From assembly GCA_020427005.1 (NCBI GenBank), contig JAGQOY010000009.1:22495-86494 (forward strand): a DNA stretch of 64,000 nt, written 5' to 3'. Below, piece by piece: positions 29,469 to 39,192 of this stretch; position 1 is the stretch's first letter; each line of letters starts with the position of its first letter. This DNA comes from Planctomycetales bacterium. GTDB lineage: Bacteria; Planctomycetota; Planctomycetia; Pirellulales; Pirellulaceae. A program made the position numbers and the translations under genes. The notes beneath the pieces were generated by a model, which saw nothing but the letters and a program-made list of their open reading frames with translations, was not told where the DNA came from and did no database searches.

Positions 29469-30797
29469 TTGATTTGGGTTGCCAATCTCTTATATCTATC
29501 GGTCCTGCTGCTGTCGTCGCCCTGGCTGATGTACCGACGGATCCGGACAGGCAGGTACCGCACAGGAAAACTCGAAAAACTCTTTGGCCCTAGCCCAAAG
29601 CGTCTGCCCGCGGAATGGAGATCCAGCCAAGCTACGGTAATTTGGCTGCATGGAGTGAGCGTAGGTGAGATACAACTGCTTGCACCCATCGTGGCGGGCT
29701 TAAAACGATTGCTGCCAACGGCAAGATTTGCAATTTCGACCACTACCGAATCCGGGATGGAGTTAGCGAAGAAGCTCTTCACCGATGACTTGTTGTTTTT
29801 CTATCCACTAGATTTCTCGTTTGCAGTTAATCGCGCGTTGGACTTGTTGAAGCCCAGCCTGATTGTTTTAGGTGAACTTGAATTGTGGCCGAATCTACTA
29901 ACGCTCGCCCACAAGCGTGGAATTCCAACCTCTGTCATCAATGGACGACTGAGTGAACGTAGTTACCTTCGCTATCAAGCTTTTCTGTTTCTAGTCCGAC
30001 CAATGTTCGAACGTTTGGATCTAGTGTTGGCACAGACCGAAACATATGCCAAACGGTTTATCGAGTGCGGAGCCGGACGAGATAGAACAACTGTGGTTGG
30101 CTCGGTAAAGTTCGACAACGTAACCTTCGATCGGCAAGCAGTCGAGGTGTGCAAGTTTAGAGCAATGATCGGACAACATTCTACGGATGAGCAAGCCGCA
30201 ATAATTTGGACGATGGGTAGTACTCAAATCGGCGAAGAAGATGCAGCTGTAGACGCATTCTGTGAACTCAGGGCGACCTATCCGAATCTGCGCCTGATAA
30301 TAGTACCAAGACATCCCGAAAGGTTCGATCAAGTTTATGCTCTGCTCTGCCAACGGCCAGTGCGCGTCATTCGACGTTCCGCAGTCGTTCAACTAGAGAT
30401 TGGGCAGTGGGATGTGCTGTTGGTGGATACGATCGGCGAATTGCGATGGTGGTGGGGAGTCACTGATATTGCAATTGTTGGTGGCAGTTTTGGAGCACGA
30501 GGTGGTCAGAACATGCTAGAACCTGCGGCCTTTGGAGCCAACGTTGCCTTTGGACCCAATACCTCCAATTTTCGAGACGTTGTAGAGCGTCTCTTGGAGG
30601 CTGATGCGGCGGTTCGGTTATTCGATTTGAATGGAATTCGCCCCTGGGTCCAACAGCAATTGGACTCTCCCGAGATTGGGGTAGAACGAGGCAAGCGAGC
30701 ACAAGAGGTCGTGGCATCACAACAGGGCGCGCTCAGTAAAACATGCTGCCATCTGGAACGATTGATATCTGGGGATTTCTCCAAACTTAGCGGCTGA
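29469..30797 (+). CDS. waaA: 3-deoxy-D-manno-octulosonic acid (Kdo) transferase
   Basis: Transfers Kdo from CMP-Kdo to lipid IVA in LPS assembly at the inner membrane. 442 residues: one N-terminal membrane anchor (LYLSVLLLSSPWLMYRR), the family motifs LWLHGVSVGE-like (IWLHGVSVGEI) and LGELELWPNLL with the catalytic Glu, then a GT-B C-terminal half (IIVPRHPERF, VGGSFGARGGQNMLEPAAFG). It indicates an LPS-type outer membrane. The frame has no ATG before the conserved start, so TTG at 29469 is likely used. It ends 14 bases from the convergent queA. Confidence 0.94.
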   Translation: MIWVANLLYLSVLLLSSPWLMYRRIRTGRYRTGKLEKLFGPSPKRLPAEWRSSQATVIWLHGVSVGEIQLLAPIVAGLKRLLPTARFAISTTTESGMELAKKLFTDDLLFFYPLDFSFAVNRALDLLKPSLIVLGELELWPNLLTLAHKRGIPTSVINGRLSERSYLRYQAFLFLVRPMFERLDLVLAQTETYAKRFIECGAGRDRTTVVGSVKFDNVTFDRQAVEVCKFRAMIGQHSTDEQAAIIWTMGSTQIGEEDAAVDAFCELRATYPNLRLIIVPRHPERFDQVYALLCQRPVRVIRRSAVVQLEIGQWDVLLVDTIGELRWWWGVTDIAIVGGSFGARGGQNMLEPAAFGANVAFGPNTSNFRDVVERLLEADAAVRLFDLNGIRPWVQQQLDSPEIGVERGKRAQEVVASQQGALSKTCCHLERLISGDFSKLSG

Positions 30798-30811
30798 GCC
30801 ACACTCGCATC

Positions 30812-31885
30812 CTAAATGATGAGCATGCAGTCACCATAGCTATAAAAACGATAGCGTTGCTGAATTGCTTCCGCGTATGCTCGCATCACGAGGTCGCGTC
30901 CGGCAAAAGCGCTCACAAGTACGATCAAAGTGCTTTTAGGCAAATGGAAATTGGTGAGCAATCCATCGATGGTCGAGAAATCGTAAGGAGGCTTTATGAA
31001 TAGATTTGTTGTTCCACGCCAAGCCTGGTACAGCCGTTGCGTTGCTTGAGCTGCGGATTCAAGGACTCGAGTGGATGTCGTCCCCACTGCAATCACTCTT
31101 CCACCGGTTGTACGTGCTTGCCTGAGTTTCTCGGCGGAACTGTCCGATAATTCGCCTTGTTCATAATGCATTGTATGTGCAGACAAGTGTTGCGTATTTA
31201 CTGGACGAAACGTGCCGAGGCCAACATGCAATGTGACTGCTACCGTGTTAACGTTTCGGCGTTGCAATTGTCGGATCAGATCAGGAGTAAAATGCAATCC
31301 GGCAGTGGGAGCTGCGACACTTCCTGGATGCCTTGCAAAAACCGTTTGGTAAGCATCAACATCTGAATCAACCATTTGCCCCTCACGTATATAGGGTGGC
31401 AATGGTACGCGGCCGAAACGATCAAGTAATTCATGGATCGAAGCAGCATTGACAGTACGCACTACTAAGTGGCCATTGTCCAGTACTGTGGAGACCACCA
31501 TTTCGTCACTTTCGCGACCTTCGCGATCGAGCAAAGTGAGCATTTCGCCAACTACCAACTTTCCGCGAGTCTTACTCAGAAACTCAGAATTTCCAAACTC
31601 ATCTTGCTGCAGAAAAAGTCCTTCCCAACGCCCTCCAGTAGCGGTACGCTTGCCGACTACGCGCGCTGGGATAACCTTAGTATTGTTCAACACCAACGCA
31701 TCACCGTCGTGCGTCAAATCGGGCAAATCTCGAACATAGTGATGAGAAATCTCGCCGCTCCGACGATTGATTAGCATCAGCCGTGCGTCAATACGGTGCT
31801 CCAGTGGATGCTGGGCTATTAAGTCACGAGGGAGTTGAAAGTCGTATGCTTCGATGCAATCGAGATCGACTTCAGAGGTCTTCAT
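30812..31885 (-). CDS. queA: S-adenosylmethionine:tRNA ribosyltransferase-isomerase
   Basis: Adds the epoxycyclopentane ring precursor of queuosine to tRNA using the ribosyl of SAM. 357 residues from ATG 31885 (frame open to 31927). Start YDFQLPRDLIAQHPLEHR, then ALVLNNTKVIPARV, SVAAPTAGLHFT, VTLHVGLGTFRPV and LTNFHLPKSTLIVLVSAFAG are standard QueA blocks. Length is typical. No other queuosine gene is adjacent. Confidence 0.96.
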   Translation of the reverse strand: MKTSEVDLDCIEAYDFQLPRDLIAQHPLEHRIDARLMLINRRSGEISHHYVRDLPDLTHDGDALVLNNTKVIPARVVGKRTATGGRWEGLFLQQDEFGNSEFLSKTRGKLVVGEMLTLLDREGRESDEMVVSTVLDNGHLVVRTVNAASIHELLDRFGRVPLPPYIREGQMVDSDVDAYQTVFARHPGSVAAPTAGLHFTPDLIRQLQRRNVNTVAVTLHVGLGTFRPVNTQHLSAHTMHYEQGELSDSSAEKLRQARTTGGRVIAVGTTSTRVLESAAQATQRLYQAWRGTTNLFIKPPYDFSTIDGLLTNFHLPKSTLIVLVSAFAGRDLVMRAYAEAIQQRYRFYSYGDCMLII

Positions 31886-32638
31886 TTCACTGCTTTCCCC
31901 ATTTGGTAGTTCCAATCCCCGCGACAATGCCCTGATGCTCTAGTTCCAGACGTAGTTTACAAGTTAACGAGGCCTCCGCATTGTGCCAAGTCACGGTAAC
32001 CATCGTTCAGGGCCGTACACTTATTATTCTGCGCAGAGTTGGCCCTTCCTTGCTGCCGCTCGACCACCCCTGACTTTCTCGCATAGCTCGGAATGGAAGG
32101 TGCAGTTTATGCCGAGCCAATGCACCATTCTAGAACTTTGCGCGGGGCTGAACTATCGTCCTTTCGTCCTACCACAAGTCAATGGGGCCCACTGGAGTGG
32201 GCGAGTTTACGTAGTTGCGAATAGAATTTCGGGTAATAAAGGAGTTTTCTAAACATTAGGTTGGGGCATGTATTGCTAACAACTAGGATACAGGGAAGGT
32301 CGACTCTGGGGACAAAGATATTATTCCATAGTCCCCGACCAAGTAGTTTTCGATTAATGCCCGCTGAAGGGTCCCAAATCACCGCACGTCGGCCTCAATA
32401 GCTACTAAAATAGCAGTTGCCCTCCATAAGCCAGTGCTACCTGCATATTACCAAGTGTACCTGCATAATTTACAGTACGTACGACTTGTAAAGTGCAAGG
32501 TTCCACAGTCCTGAGATAGTCGGAACTCGTTCAGCACTTCGGCGTGCGACATGCGGCAAGGGCCTTACCATACTAGGACCAGTAAGTACATTTTTGGCCG
32601 TTCAGTCCAACCTTTCCCCGCTTTCAGGGAGCCCTACC
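31886..32638. other. Intergenic region upstream of Gfo/Idh/MocA gene
   Basis: About 750 bases with no convincing gene. It contains a GGGGAC/GTCCCC hairpin (32308-32336, 17-base AU-rich loop) and, nearer the oxidoreductase, two TACCTGCATA direct repeats at exactly 20-bp period. Short open frames on either strand look random. Confidence 0.45.
32438..32467. promoter_or_regulatory. Tandem direct repeats, candidate regulator sites
   Basis: TACCTGCATA occurs at 32438-32447 and again at 32458-32467, both preceded by AGTG. The 20-bp period is two helical turns, placing both on one DNA face, as for cooperative activator or repressor binding. They lie about 170 bases before the oxidoreductase start. 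Confidence 0.4.
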
Positions 32639-34012
32639 ATGAAATCCAACTTGCCTTCCACACTGACTTTATCCGGCAGTCGCATAGAAGAGCAGAAGCA
32701 AGCTCCACAGAGCCTTTTGCATAACCGCCGTGGGTTTTTGAGAGCCCTGAGTGCAGGTAGTATTGCAGTTGGGTATGGTTATCACTCTGGTTTCGCGATG
32801 GCACAATCGCGGTCTGTCGCCGAAAAACTGAACATTGCGTGTATCGGCACTGCAAATCGTGCAGCTGAGGACATTAAGGGAGTAGAGCACGAGAACATCA
32901 TCGCGCTATGCGACGTAGACAGCAACAACCTTCAACGACAAGCGGCAAATTTCCCCGGGGTGAAAACCTATGCCGATTATCGAGAAATGCTTGATCGCGA
33001 GGGTGACCGGATAGATGCGGTAGTGGTTGGTACTACCGATCATCACCACGCACCAGCAACCATTCGTGCCATCCGCGCGGGCAAACATGTTTACTGTGAA
33101 AAACCCTTGACACATACGGTGGAAGAAGCACGGATCATCGCACTAGCCGCCAAAAAGCACGGAGTTGCCACCCAGTTAGGAACTCAGATTCATGCCGGCG
33201 ATAACTATCGCCGAGTTGTGGAGATTGTTCAATCGGGTGCCATTGGGGACGTTACCGACGTTCATGTTTGGGTAGGTAAGGGCTGGGGGCTTGACGACCG
33301 GCCCTTAGAGCCTGCGGATGCACCAGAGCATCTCAATTGGGATTTGTGGTTGGGACCAGCACCAGTTCGACCGTTTTCCGTAGGTCGTTATCACCCTGCA
33401 CAGTGGCGACGGTTTTGGAATTTCGGTCAAGGTACTCTAGGCGACATGGGATGTCATTTTATGGACCTTCCATTCTGGGCGCTCAATTTGCGTTATCCAA
33501 CGGAGGTGTCGGCAGAAGGGCCCGAGGTACATCATGATCAAGCTCCCAATGGGATGATAGCCAGGTATAAATTCCCTGCACGGGGTTCCATGCCAGCGCT
33601 TAACCTGACATGGTATGATTCCGAACGAATACCCAAGGAAATCGAAGGTAATCGAGTTCCTGCCAACGGAGTTTTCTTCATTGGAACAGGCGGCATGATG
33701 TTTGCGGACTATACCAAATACCGTTTATTTCCAAATGACAAATTCTCGAATTTTGCCCCGCCGGCCAAGGTGATTCCCGATTCCATTGGTCATCACCGTG
33801 AGTGGCTCAAGGCTTGCCGAGATGGCTCTCCGACAACCTGTAATTTTGATTATTCGGGTGCCTTGACCGAAACTGTCCTTCTTGGAAATGTGGCTTACAG
33901 AAGCGGTCAAAAATTTCAGTGGGATGGTCCAAATTTGAAAGCCATCAACTGTCCCGAGGCGGAAAAGTATTTGCGAAAAGACTATCGTGCGGGCTGGGAA
34001 GTTACGGCCTAA
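32639..34012 (+). CDS. Tat-exported Gfo/Idh/MocA family oxidoreductase
   Basis: 457 residues from ATG 32639, with GGGAG placed well upstream. Residues about 28-55 hold a twin-arginine signal (NRRGFLRALSAGS), so a folded, cofactor-loaded enzyme is exported. The Rossmann region NIACIGTANRAAEDIKG binds NAD(P); GKHVYCEKPLTHT is the conserved EKP motif with its catalytic Lys; DMGCHFMDLPFWAL is a further family block. Family members oxidise or rearrange sugars and sugar derivatives. Such exported versions are abundant in planctomycetes. The sulfatase next door is convergent, which suggests but does not prove a shared polysaccharide-degradation role. Confidence 0.9.
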   Translation: MKSNLPSTLTLSGSRIEEQKQAPQSLLHNRRGFLRALSAGSIAVGYGYHSGFAMAQSRSVAEKLNIACIGTANRAAEDIKGVEHENIIALCDVDSNNLQRQAANFPGVKTYADYREMLDREGDRIDAVVVGTTDHHHAPATIRAIRAGKHVYCEKPLTHTVEEARIIALAAKKHGVATQLGTQIHAGDNYRRVVEIVQSGAIGDVTDVHVWVGKGWGLDDRPLEPADAPEHLNWDLWLGPAPVRPFSVGRYHPAQWRRFWNFGQGTLGDMGCHFMDLPFWALNLRYPTEVSAEGPEVHHDQAPNGMIARYKFPARGSMPALNLTWYDSERIPKEIEGNRVPANGVFFIGTGGMMFADYTKYRLFPNDKFSNFAPPAKVIPDSIGHHREWLKACRDGSPTTCNFDYSGALTETVLLGNVAYRSGQKFQWDGPNLKAINCPEAEKYLRKDYRAGWEVTA

Positions 34013-34098
34013 TGCATTAGAACCATAGTGCTCGTGCCCGTAGGTCGATTGTCATTGCTTTCGCTGACCGCGTTGTATTTCAGCCCTTCCGTTGATGG

Positions 34099-35586
34099 CT
34101 AGGGCGTTGAGGTCCTACCTTCCTTCACGGGCAGTTTGGCTTGTGGGTTGGCCTCTTCAAATAGCCGCGAGGTTAGCAGGCCCGATTTGGATGAGCCGCC
34201 ATGCCATAAGTCCCATTCAGGTGAAGAGTACCGGTTGAAAAATGCGACGAGCCTCTTTGCTAAAGCTACTTGAGTTTCCCGATGATCTGGTTCTGCGATC
34301 AGATTGTGAAGTTCGCCAGGATCATCGGGCAAGTAGAAAAGTTCATCAGGTTCCTGGTGAATTCGATCAATATACTTCCACTGACGAGTACGAATGGCTC
34401 GCACATTTTCAAATTCAAAGTACATCACGTCGTCCCAATTCTCTGCCTGACCATTCATGAGGTCGGTCAAATCCCTGCCTGGCAAATTCGGGATGTTTGC
34501 CAATTGGTCTTCTAGACCTGCAAGTTTCAACAGGCTAGGAAATAGATCGTAGTTCGCAACGACGTTGTGGCAACGATAGCCTGATCGAACGGTACCCGGC
34601 TGCCAAATAATCAAGGGAATCGAAAGCATTGGATCGTAAGCGGTGAGTGGACGGGTATGATCTCCCATTCCCCAAAAACCGCTATGCCCTCCAGCCAAGC
34701 CCTGGTCAGCTACAAATATGACGATCGTATTGTCATCCAAACCACTTGATCGAAGCTTTTCCATTACCGTGCCAACTCCGTCATCAATGGCACTGACTTC
34801 CGCCGCATACTTGCGCATGGCTTGCAGATTGTTGATATTGTTGTGCTGGGATTTCAACCAAGGGTGAGGTGTAGCACGGGGGAACGAAGGCATCTCGGAG
34901 TTGGCTTCGTAGATATCCCGAAAGCGATTTCTGATAGGTTCATGCATTGCATTCGACAGCCCATACGGTCCGTTATAGGCCAGCAACAGGAAGAAGGGGT
35001 GAGTGCTGTTCTGATCGATGAAATCAACAGCGTGTTCCGTCCATAAATCGGTGAGATATCCAGGTTCCTTACGGATATCACCTGCCTCAATAATCTCCTG
35101 ATCATAGAACCCAGGAGAATGTCCGTGAGGCTTGGTAATCCAGTAACTGAATCCTTCTTGAGGTTCCATATTTCCACCAAGATGCCATTTACCGCTAAGG
35201 CCGCAGGCGTAACCGGCGGCCTTGAAGATCTTGGGAAGGGTTGGGAATTCGGCGATCGTACAGTAAGCACCGGGGCCAACTTGTGCCCCACCGGCTCCCA
35301 AGTACCGATGCACACCGTGTTGGCTCGGCATCAAACCCGTGAGTAAGGTTGCGCGCGTGGGGGAGCAAACCGCATTGTTAGCGAAGGCTCTTTCAAAAAG
35401 AGTTCCCTCAGCCGCGAGACGGTCGATATTGGGGGTCAGAATTTCACGGCTGCCGTAACACCCGAGTGTCCAGGGCCCGTGATTGTCCGTCAATATGATG
35501 ACTACATTAGGAGGTGCCGATTGAAGCAGAGGACTAAATACGACAAATAACACACTACCAAGTAACCGGGAAGGCAAATCAAACAT
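34099..35586 (-). CDS. Secreted sulfatase (formylglycine-dependent, arylsulfatase family)
   Basis: 495 residues with a signal peptide (LLGSVLFVVFSPLLQSA). Metal-binding start NVVIILTDNHGPWTLGCYG; modification motif CSPTR (Cys74, to be converted to formylglycine), followed by ATLLTG. Later GKWHLGG and the His/Lys pocket motifs fit. It removes sulfate esters, probably from marine algal polysaccharide (inference from taxonomy). Cys-type motif means maturation by a formylglycine-generating enzyme or anSME, encoded elsewhere. Confidence 0.94.
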   Translation of the reverse strand: MFDLPSRLLGSVLFVVFSPLLQSAPPNVVIILTDNHGPWTLGCYGSREILTPNIDRLAAEGTLFERAFANNAVCSPTRATLLTGLMPSQHGVHRYLGAGGAQVGPGAYCTIAEFPTLPKIFKAAGYACGLSGKWHLGGNMEPQEGFSYWITKPHGHSPGFYDQEIIEAGDIRKEPGYLTDLWTEHAVDFIDQNSTHPFFLLLAYNGPYGLSNAMHEPIRNRFRDIYEANSEMPSFPRATPHPWLKSQHNNINNLQAMRKYAAEVSAIDDGVGTVMEKLRSSGLDDNTIVIFVADQGLAGGHSGFWGMGDHTRPLTAYDPMLSIPLIIWQPGTVRSGYRCHNVVANYDLFPSLLKLAGLEDQLANIPNLPGRDLTDLMNGQAENWDDVMYFEFENVRAIRTRQWKYIDRIHQEPDELFYLPDDPGELHNLIAEPDHRETQVALAKRLVAFFNRYSSPEWDLWHGGSSKSGLLTSRLFEEANPQAKLPVKEGRTSTP

Positions 35587-35813
35587 CTCAACCTCCAGGG
35601 ATCAAAGAGACACTTTTCAACGCCCGAGATCCGAACCTAGGTTTGCTATTCAATCTGGGGGTAAATGCAATGGAAAATAGCAACCAACCAACTGTTTTGC
35701 TTGGGGAGTATTTTGAACGAGGGGAGTGTCAATTTTGAATGCAGTGATACACTATTGTGTAGGCGGAAATTGGCGGGAGAAAACCATAATAACTCTTTTC
35801 ATGCAAGACATTT

Positions 35814-37481
35814 ATGACGGTCTACGTTTTCGGGCACCGTAATCCTGATACCGATGCAATTTGTTCTGCGCTTGCATACGCCGATTTTCTACAACGTACG
35901 ACCCGTCCCGACGCGGTAGCAGCCTGTTGCGGTGCACCAAATCAGCGCACCGAGTTTGCACTGCGTCGTGCGCGACTTGCGCCTCCCAAGATTGTAATGG
36001 ATGTCCGACCCGAGGTGAGTGATGTTTGCCGCAGGGATCCCGTCGTTGCGTATGAGGATGATGTTTTTTCTGAGATCTATGATCGAATGAAAGTGCACAA
36101 TATTGGTGCGGCTCCAGTTCTGGATAGGAATGGAAGATTCATCGGTTTAATCACCCTGTTGGACCTGCTGAACGTCATTTTTGAAGGTGATTCAGATCCT
36201 GTTCAGGCTAGAAAAGTAACGAGTTCCATCGACAAGATCTGTTCCGTAATTAACGGCCAAATGCAGCACCACGTTCCGAGCGATGAGAAGATTGATTTTC
36301 GCGTGATGGTTGGAGCCATGAGTGCTGAGGGTTTTACGGAAAGACTGCACCAATTTCCGGCCGAGGAATTGTTGGTGGTCAGTGGCAACCGACCTACCAT
36401 TCACTTGCCTGCCTTGGAGCACCGCGTTCGTGTGCTTGTAGTCACAGGAGGTTACGAACTATCGCCAGGGCTATTGCACTTAGCCAGAGCCCAAGGGGTC
36501 ACTGTAATCACCAGTAGCTTTGACACGGCAACTACCACCATGCGGATCAAGTCCGCGCGAAGAATTGATCACGCGATCCAGCGTGAATGCGTAACGTTGT
36601 CATCAAAGATGCCGGTAGAGGATGCTCGCAAATTAGTAGCTCGTTCTCGCCAGAAACTCTTTCCCGTGCTTGATGACAAAGGGCGGTTGTTCGGTGTTTT
36701 GTCCAAATCAGACTTAGTAAACCCTCCTAAGACGCAACTTGTGCTGGTTGACCATAACGAACTCACGCAGGCAGTTCTGGGGGCGGAAGAATCAGAGATC
36801 GTGGAGGTACTGGACCATCATCGGTTAGGGGGTAGTTTGCGTTCGGACCAACCGATTCGGTTTATCAATGAACCGGTAGGTTCAACCTGTACAATTGTAG
36901 CTCGGCAATTCCGTGCCGCGGGCATTTCACCAACGCCGGGTATCGCTCTTTCAATGGCCTCCGGAATCATTTCCGATACGTTGTATTTGCGGTCACCGAC
37001 AACGACCGATGTCGATAGGGAAACGCTGGCTTGGCTTGAAGGCCAATGTTCGGTCTCCTTAGAGCAATTCGCCAAAGAGTTTTTTGAGGTAGGTTCGGCT
37101 TTGCGTTCTCATCCGGCGCGACAGGTAGTCCGAGAAGATTGCAAGGAATTCGTAGACCGAGGCCACAGATTCTCGATATCGCAAATCGAAGAAATTGGAT
37201 TCGAGCTGTTCTGGGAGCGTCGCGACGAATTGTTACAGGCGCTGGTTGGACTCAGGCAAGAACGGCAACTGGATTTTTCGGCCTTGTTGGTCACCGACAT
37301 TATTAGTAACGGAAGCCTATTGTTAATTAGTGAAGAGCCTGAGTTTTGGGAGCAAATTAATTACCCGCGTCTCGACCGATGTTTGTACAAGCTGGACGAC
37401 GTCGTAAGTAGGAAGAAGCAATTGCTACCACTAATTTCTCAATTGTTAGAAAATGCTACTGAAGCCGTTTATACTCACTAG
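35814..37481 (+). CDS. Manganese-dependent (family II) inorganic pyrophosphatase with CBS and DRTGG domains
   Basis: Hydrolyses pyrophosphate to drive biosynthesis. 555 residues: N-terminal DHH part begins TVYVFGHRNPDTDAICSALAY; an inserted regulatory block holds a CBS motif (IGAAPVLDRNGRFIGLITLLDLL, about 95-118), a DRTGG-like stretch (LLVVSGNRP) and a second CBS motif (KLFPVLDDKGRLFGVLSKSDLV); then VDHNEL and the DHH signature EVLDHHRLGG, and the C-terminal DHHA2 domain. CBS-containing family II enzymes are regulated by adenine nucleotides. It is far longer than simple PpaC (about 310) because of the insert. Confidence 0.93.
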   Translation: MTVYVFGHRNPDTDAICSALAYADFLQRTTRPDAVAACCGAPNQRTEFALRRARLAPPKIVMDVRPEVSDVCRRDPVVAYEDDVFSEIYDRMKVHNIGAAPVLDRNGRFIGLITLLDLLNVIFEGDSDPVQARKVTSSIDKICSVINGQMQHHVPSDEKIDFRVMVGAMSAEGFTERLHQFPAEELLVVSGNRPTIHLPALEHRVRVLVVTGGYELSPGLLHLARAQGVTVITSSFDTATTTMRIKSARRIDHAIQRECVTLSSKMPVEDARKLVARSRQKLFPVLDDKGRLFGVLSKSDLVNPPKTQLVLVDHNELTQAVLGAEESEIVEVLDHHRLGGSLRSDQPIRFINEPVGSTCTIVARQFRAAGISPTPGIALSMASGIISDTLYLRSPTTTDVDRETLAWLEGQCSVSLEQFAKEFFEVGSALRSHPARQVVREDCKEFVDRGHRFSISQIEEIGFELFWERRDELLQALVGLRQERQLDFSALLVTDIISNGSLLLISEEPEFWEQINYPRLDRCLYKLDDVVSRKKQLLPLISQLLENATEAVYTH

Positions 37482-37519
37482 CTCTCAGAAAGTCGCGGTT
37501 TCTCGCAACCACTCGTATC

Positions 37520-38533
37520 GTGCCCCAAGCTAATCTCAATCGCTACTTGCCGTTTCTTATTTGGCTGGTGGCATTTTATGCGATTTGGTTTTGGCTGGTG
37601 GCAAGCGGATCCTATTGGCATCAGTTAGCCAGTCATTTTCCCATTGCACTCGCAATGTTGTTTGGTTCCTACATCGCTGGTTCGACTCCAATGGGTGGTG
37701 GTACCGTCGGCTTTCCCGTACTGGTATTGGTTTTTGATATGCCAAGCAGTCTTGGTCGAAACTTTGGCTTAGCCATCCAGTCGATTGGCATGGTTTCAGC
37801 CAGCGTATTTATTCTTTGCAAACGCAGTCCGATTGAATGGAAGTTGCTGCGAGGTGCGCTTGTTGGGTCTTTGCTGGGCACTCCGTTTGGCGCCATTTGG
37901 ATTGCACCTCACATAAGTGATCTTGCAGTAAAACTAATATTTGCAGTTATTTGGGCCAGCTTTGGGCTTATGCACTTGGTCAAAATAAGTGAGATTGCGA
38001 GGTTTCAGGGCCTTAGTGCCAGTTGGCAAAGCTGGGACTTACCCATTGGTTTTTCCATTGGAGTGCTTGGAGGTATCGTAGCCTCCATTACGGGTGTAGG
38101 CATCGACATGATTATTTATGTCGTTTTAGTGATGCTGTATCGTGCTGATCTAAAAATTGCGATTCCTACGTCCGTAATTCTGATGGCATTTACATCGATA
38201 GTTGGTATTACGACGAATCTGCTACTGGCTCATTTCTGGCCGGTGCAGTATCAAGTAGATTTGGAAGTATTCTACAGTTGGTTGGCTGCTTCACCCGTGG
38301 TAGCGATCGGAGCACCATTTGGTGCCTTTGTTGTTAGTCTCATTCCGCGTGCACCAACAATGATTATTGTTTCACTACTTTGTCTCGTGCAATATGTTTG
38401 GACAGTGGTTCACGAACAAGTCTCAGGCACATCACTCGTCGTGTCTTTGTTGGGCATCGCGTTCATGAACTGGGCTTTCATTATTCTCTATCGGCTGGGT
38501 AGCCAATCTCAGTCAGGAGAATGCTCGCGATGA
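37520..38533 (+). CDS. TauE/SafE family permease
   Basis: 337 residues with about eight hydrophobic segments and the TauE/SafE repeats (SYIAGSTPMGGGTVGFPVLVLVFD and GGIVASITGVGIDMIIYVVLV). Family members move sulfite, sulfonates or other organosulfur anions out of or into the cell. Start GTG 37520. The next gene begins inside its last codon (ATGA overlap), so the three genes 37520-39659 are translationally coupled. Substrate unknown. Confidence 0.88.
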   Translation: MPQANLNRYLPFLIWLVAFYAIWFWLVASGSYWHQLASHFPIALAMLFGSYIAGSTPMGGGTVGFPVLVLVFDMPSSLGRNFGLAIQSIGMVSASVFILCKRSPIEWKLLRGALVGSLLGTPFGAIWIAPHISDLAVKLIFAVIWASFGLMHLVKISEIARFQGLSASWQSWDLPIGFSIGVLGGIVASITGVGIDMIIYVVLVMLYRADLKIAIPTSVILMAFTSIVGITTNLLLAHFWPVQYQVDLEVFYSWLAASPVVAIGAPFGAFVVSLIPRAPTMIIVSLLCLVQYVWTVVHEQVSGTSLVVSLLGIAFMNWAFIILYRLGSQSQSGECSR

Positions 38534-39192
38534 TAAACGTAGCTCCGCACCCCTTACTTCGCGTGCATGTTTTTGAAACGGTATTCCCGCAACCCATGGA
38601 GTTCTGCGAAATCCCTGCCCACATTCAGGCCTCTATAAGTGGCGGGCAAGCCGGGCAAGTACCCGGGACTCCTCTTTTCTCTATTGATGACGATCATCGC
38701 AAATACATTCGAGATATGTTACGCGCTGGAGGGTTCAAGCCGTCCGGTCGCAGTAAACCGGCCTGCGAGTATTTGGAGCGAGCTGTTGCCGATGGCATAT
38801 TGGCAAGTATAAATCTTGCCGTTGATATGTGTAATGTCGTCTCTCTGTTTAGCGGTTTTCCTATCAGTGTTGTTGACGCTGATCTGACGTGTGGGGAATT
38901 GTCAATTCGGCAGGCGACAAGCGGTGAATCGTATGTATTCAATTCGGTTGGGCAAACAATTGAATTGTCCGGATTAGTTTGTTTGTACGACCAAATGGGT
39001 GCCTGCGCAAATGCTGTTAAGGATTGTCAGCGAACAAAAACAAATTCTGGGACTTTGCGCACTATCAGTGTTATTTGGAGTGCTCACGCACTTGAGGAAA
39101 AAAGCCGGCAAGCGGCAGATTGGTATGCATCGATGTTGGCTGACTTAGGATGCGAACTGAACTGGATAGAAGTCACCTACAATAACCCGTGA
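38530..39192 (+). CDS. B3/B4 tRNA-binding-domain protein (COG3382-like)
   Basis: 220 residues from ATG 38530, whose ATGA overlaps the permease stop; an ATG at 38521 is possible but its ribosome site is too close. The segment KYIRDMLRAGGFKPSGRSKPACEYL, LAVDMCNVVSLFSGFPISVVD and YVFNSVGQTIELSGLVCLYD matches the free-standing B3/B4 family related to the editing domain of phenylalanyl-tRNA synthetase beta. Free-standing forms may clear mischarged tRNA or bind amino-acid ligands; the role is unproven. It sits between a permease and a PNPOx-like gene. Confidence 0.78.
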   Translation: MINVAPHPLLRVHVFETVFPQPMEFCEIPAHIQASISGGQAGQVPGTPLFSIDDDHRKYIRDMLRAGGFKPSGRSKPACEYLERAVADGILASINLAVDMCNVVSLFSGFPISVVDADLTCGELSIRQATSGESYVFNSVGQTIELSGLVCLYDQMGACANAVKDCQRTKTNSGTLRTISVIWSAHALEEKSRQAADWYASMLADLGCELNWIEVTYNNP

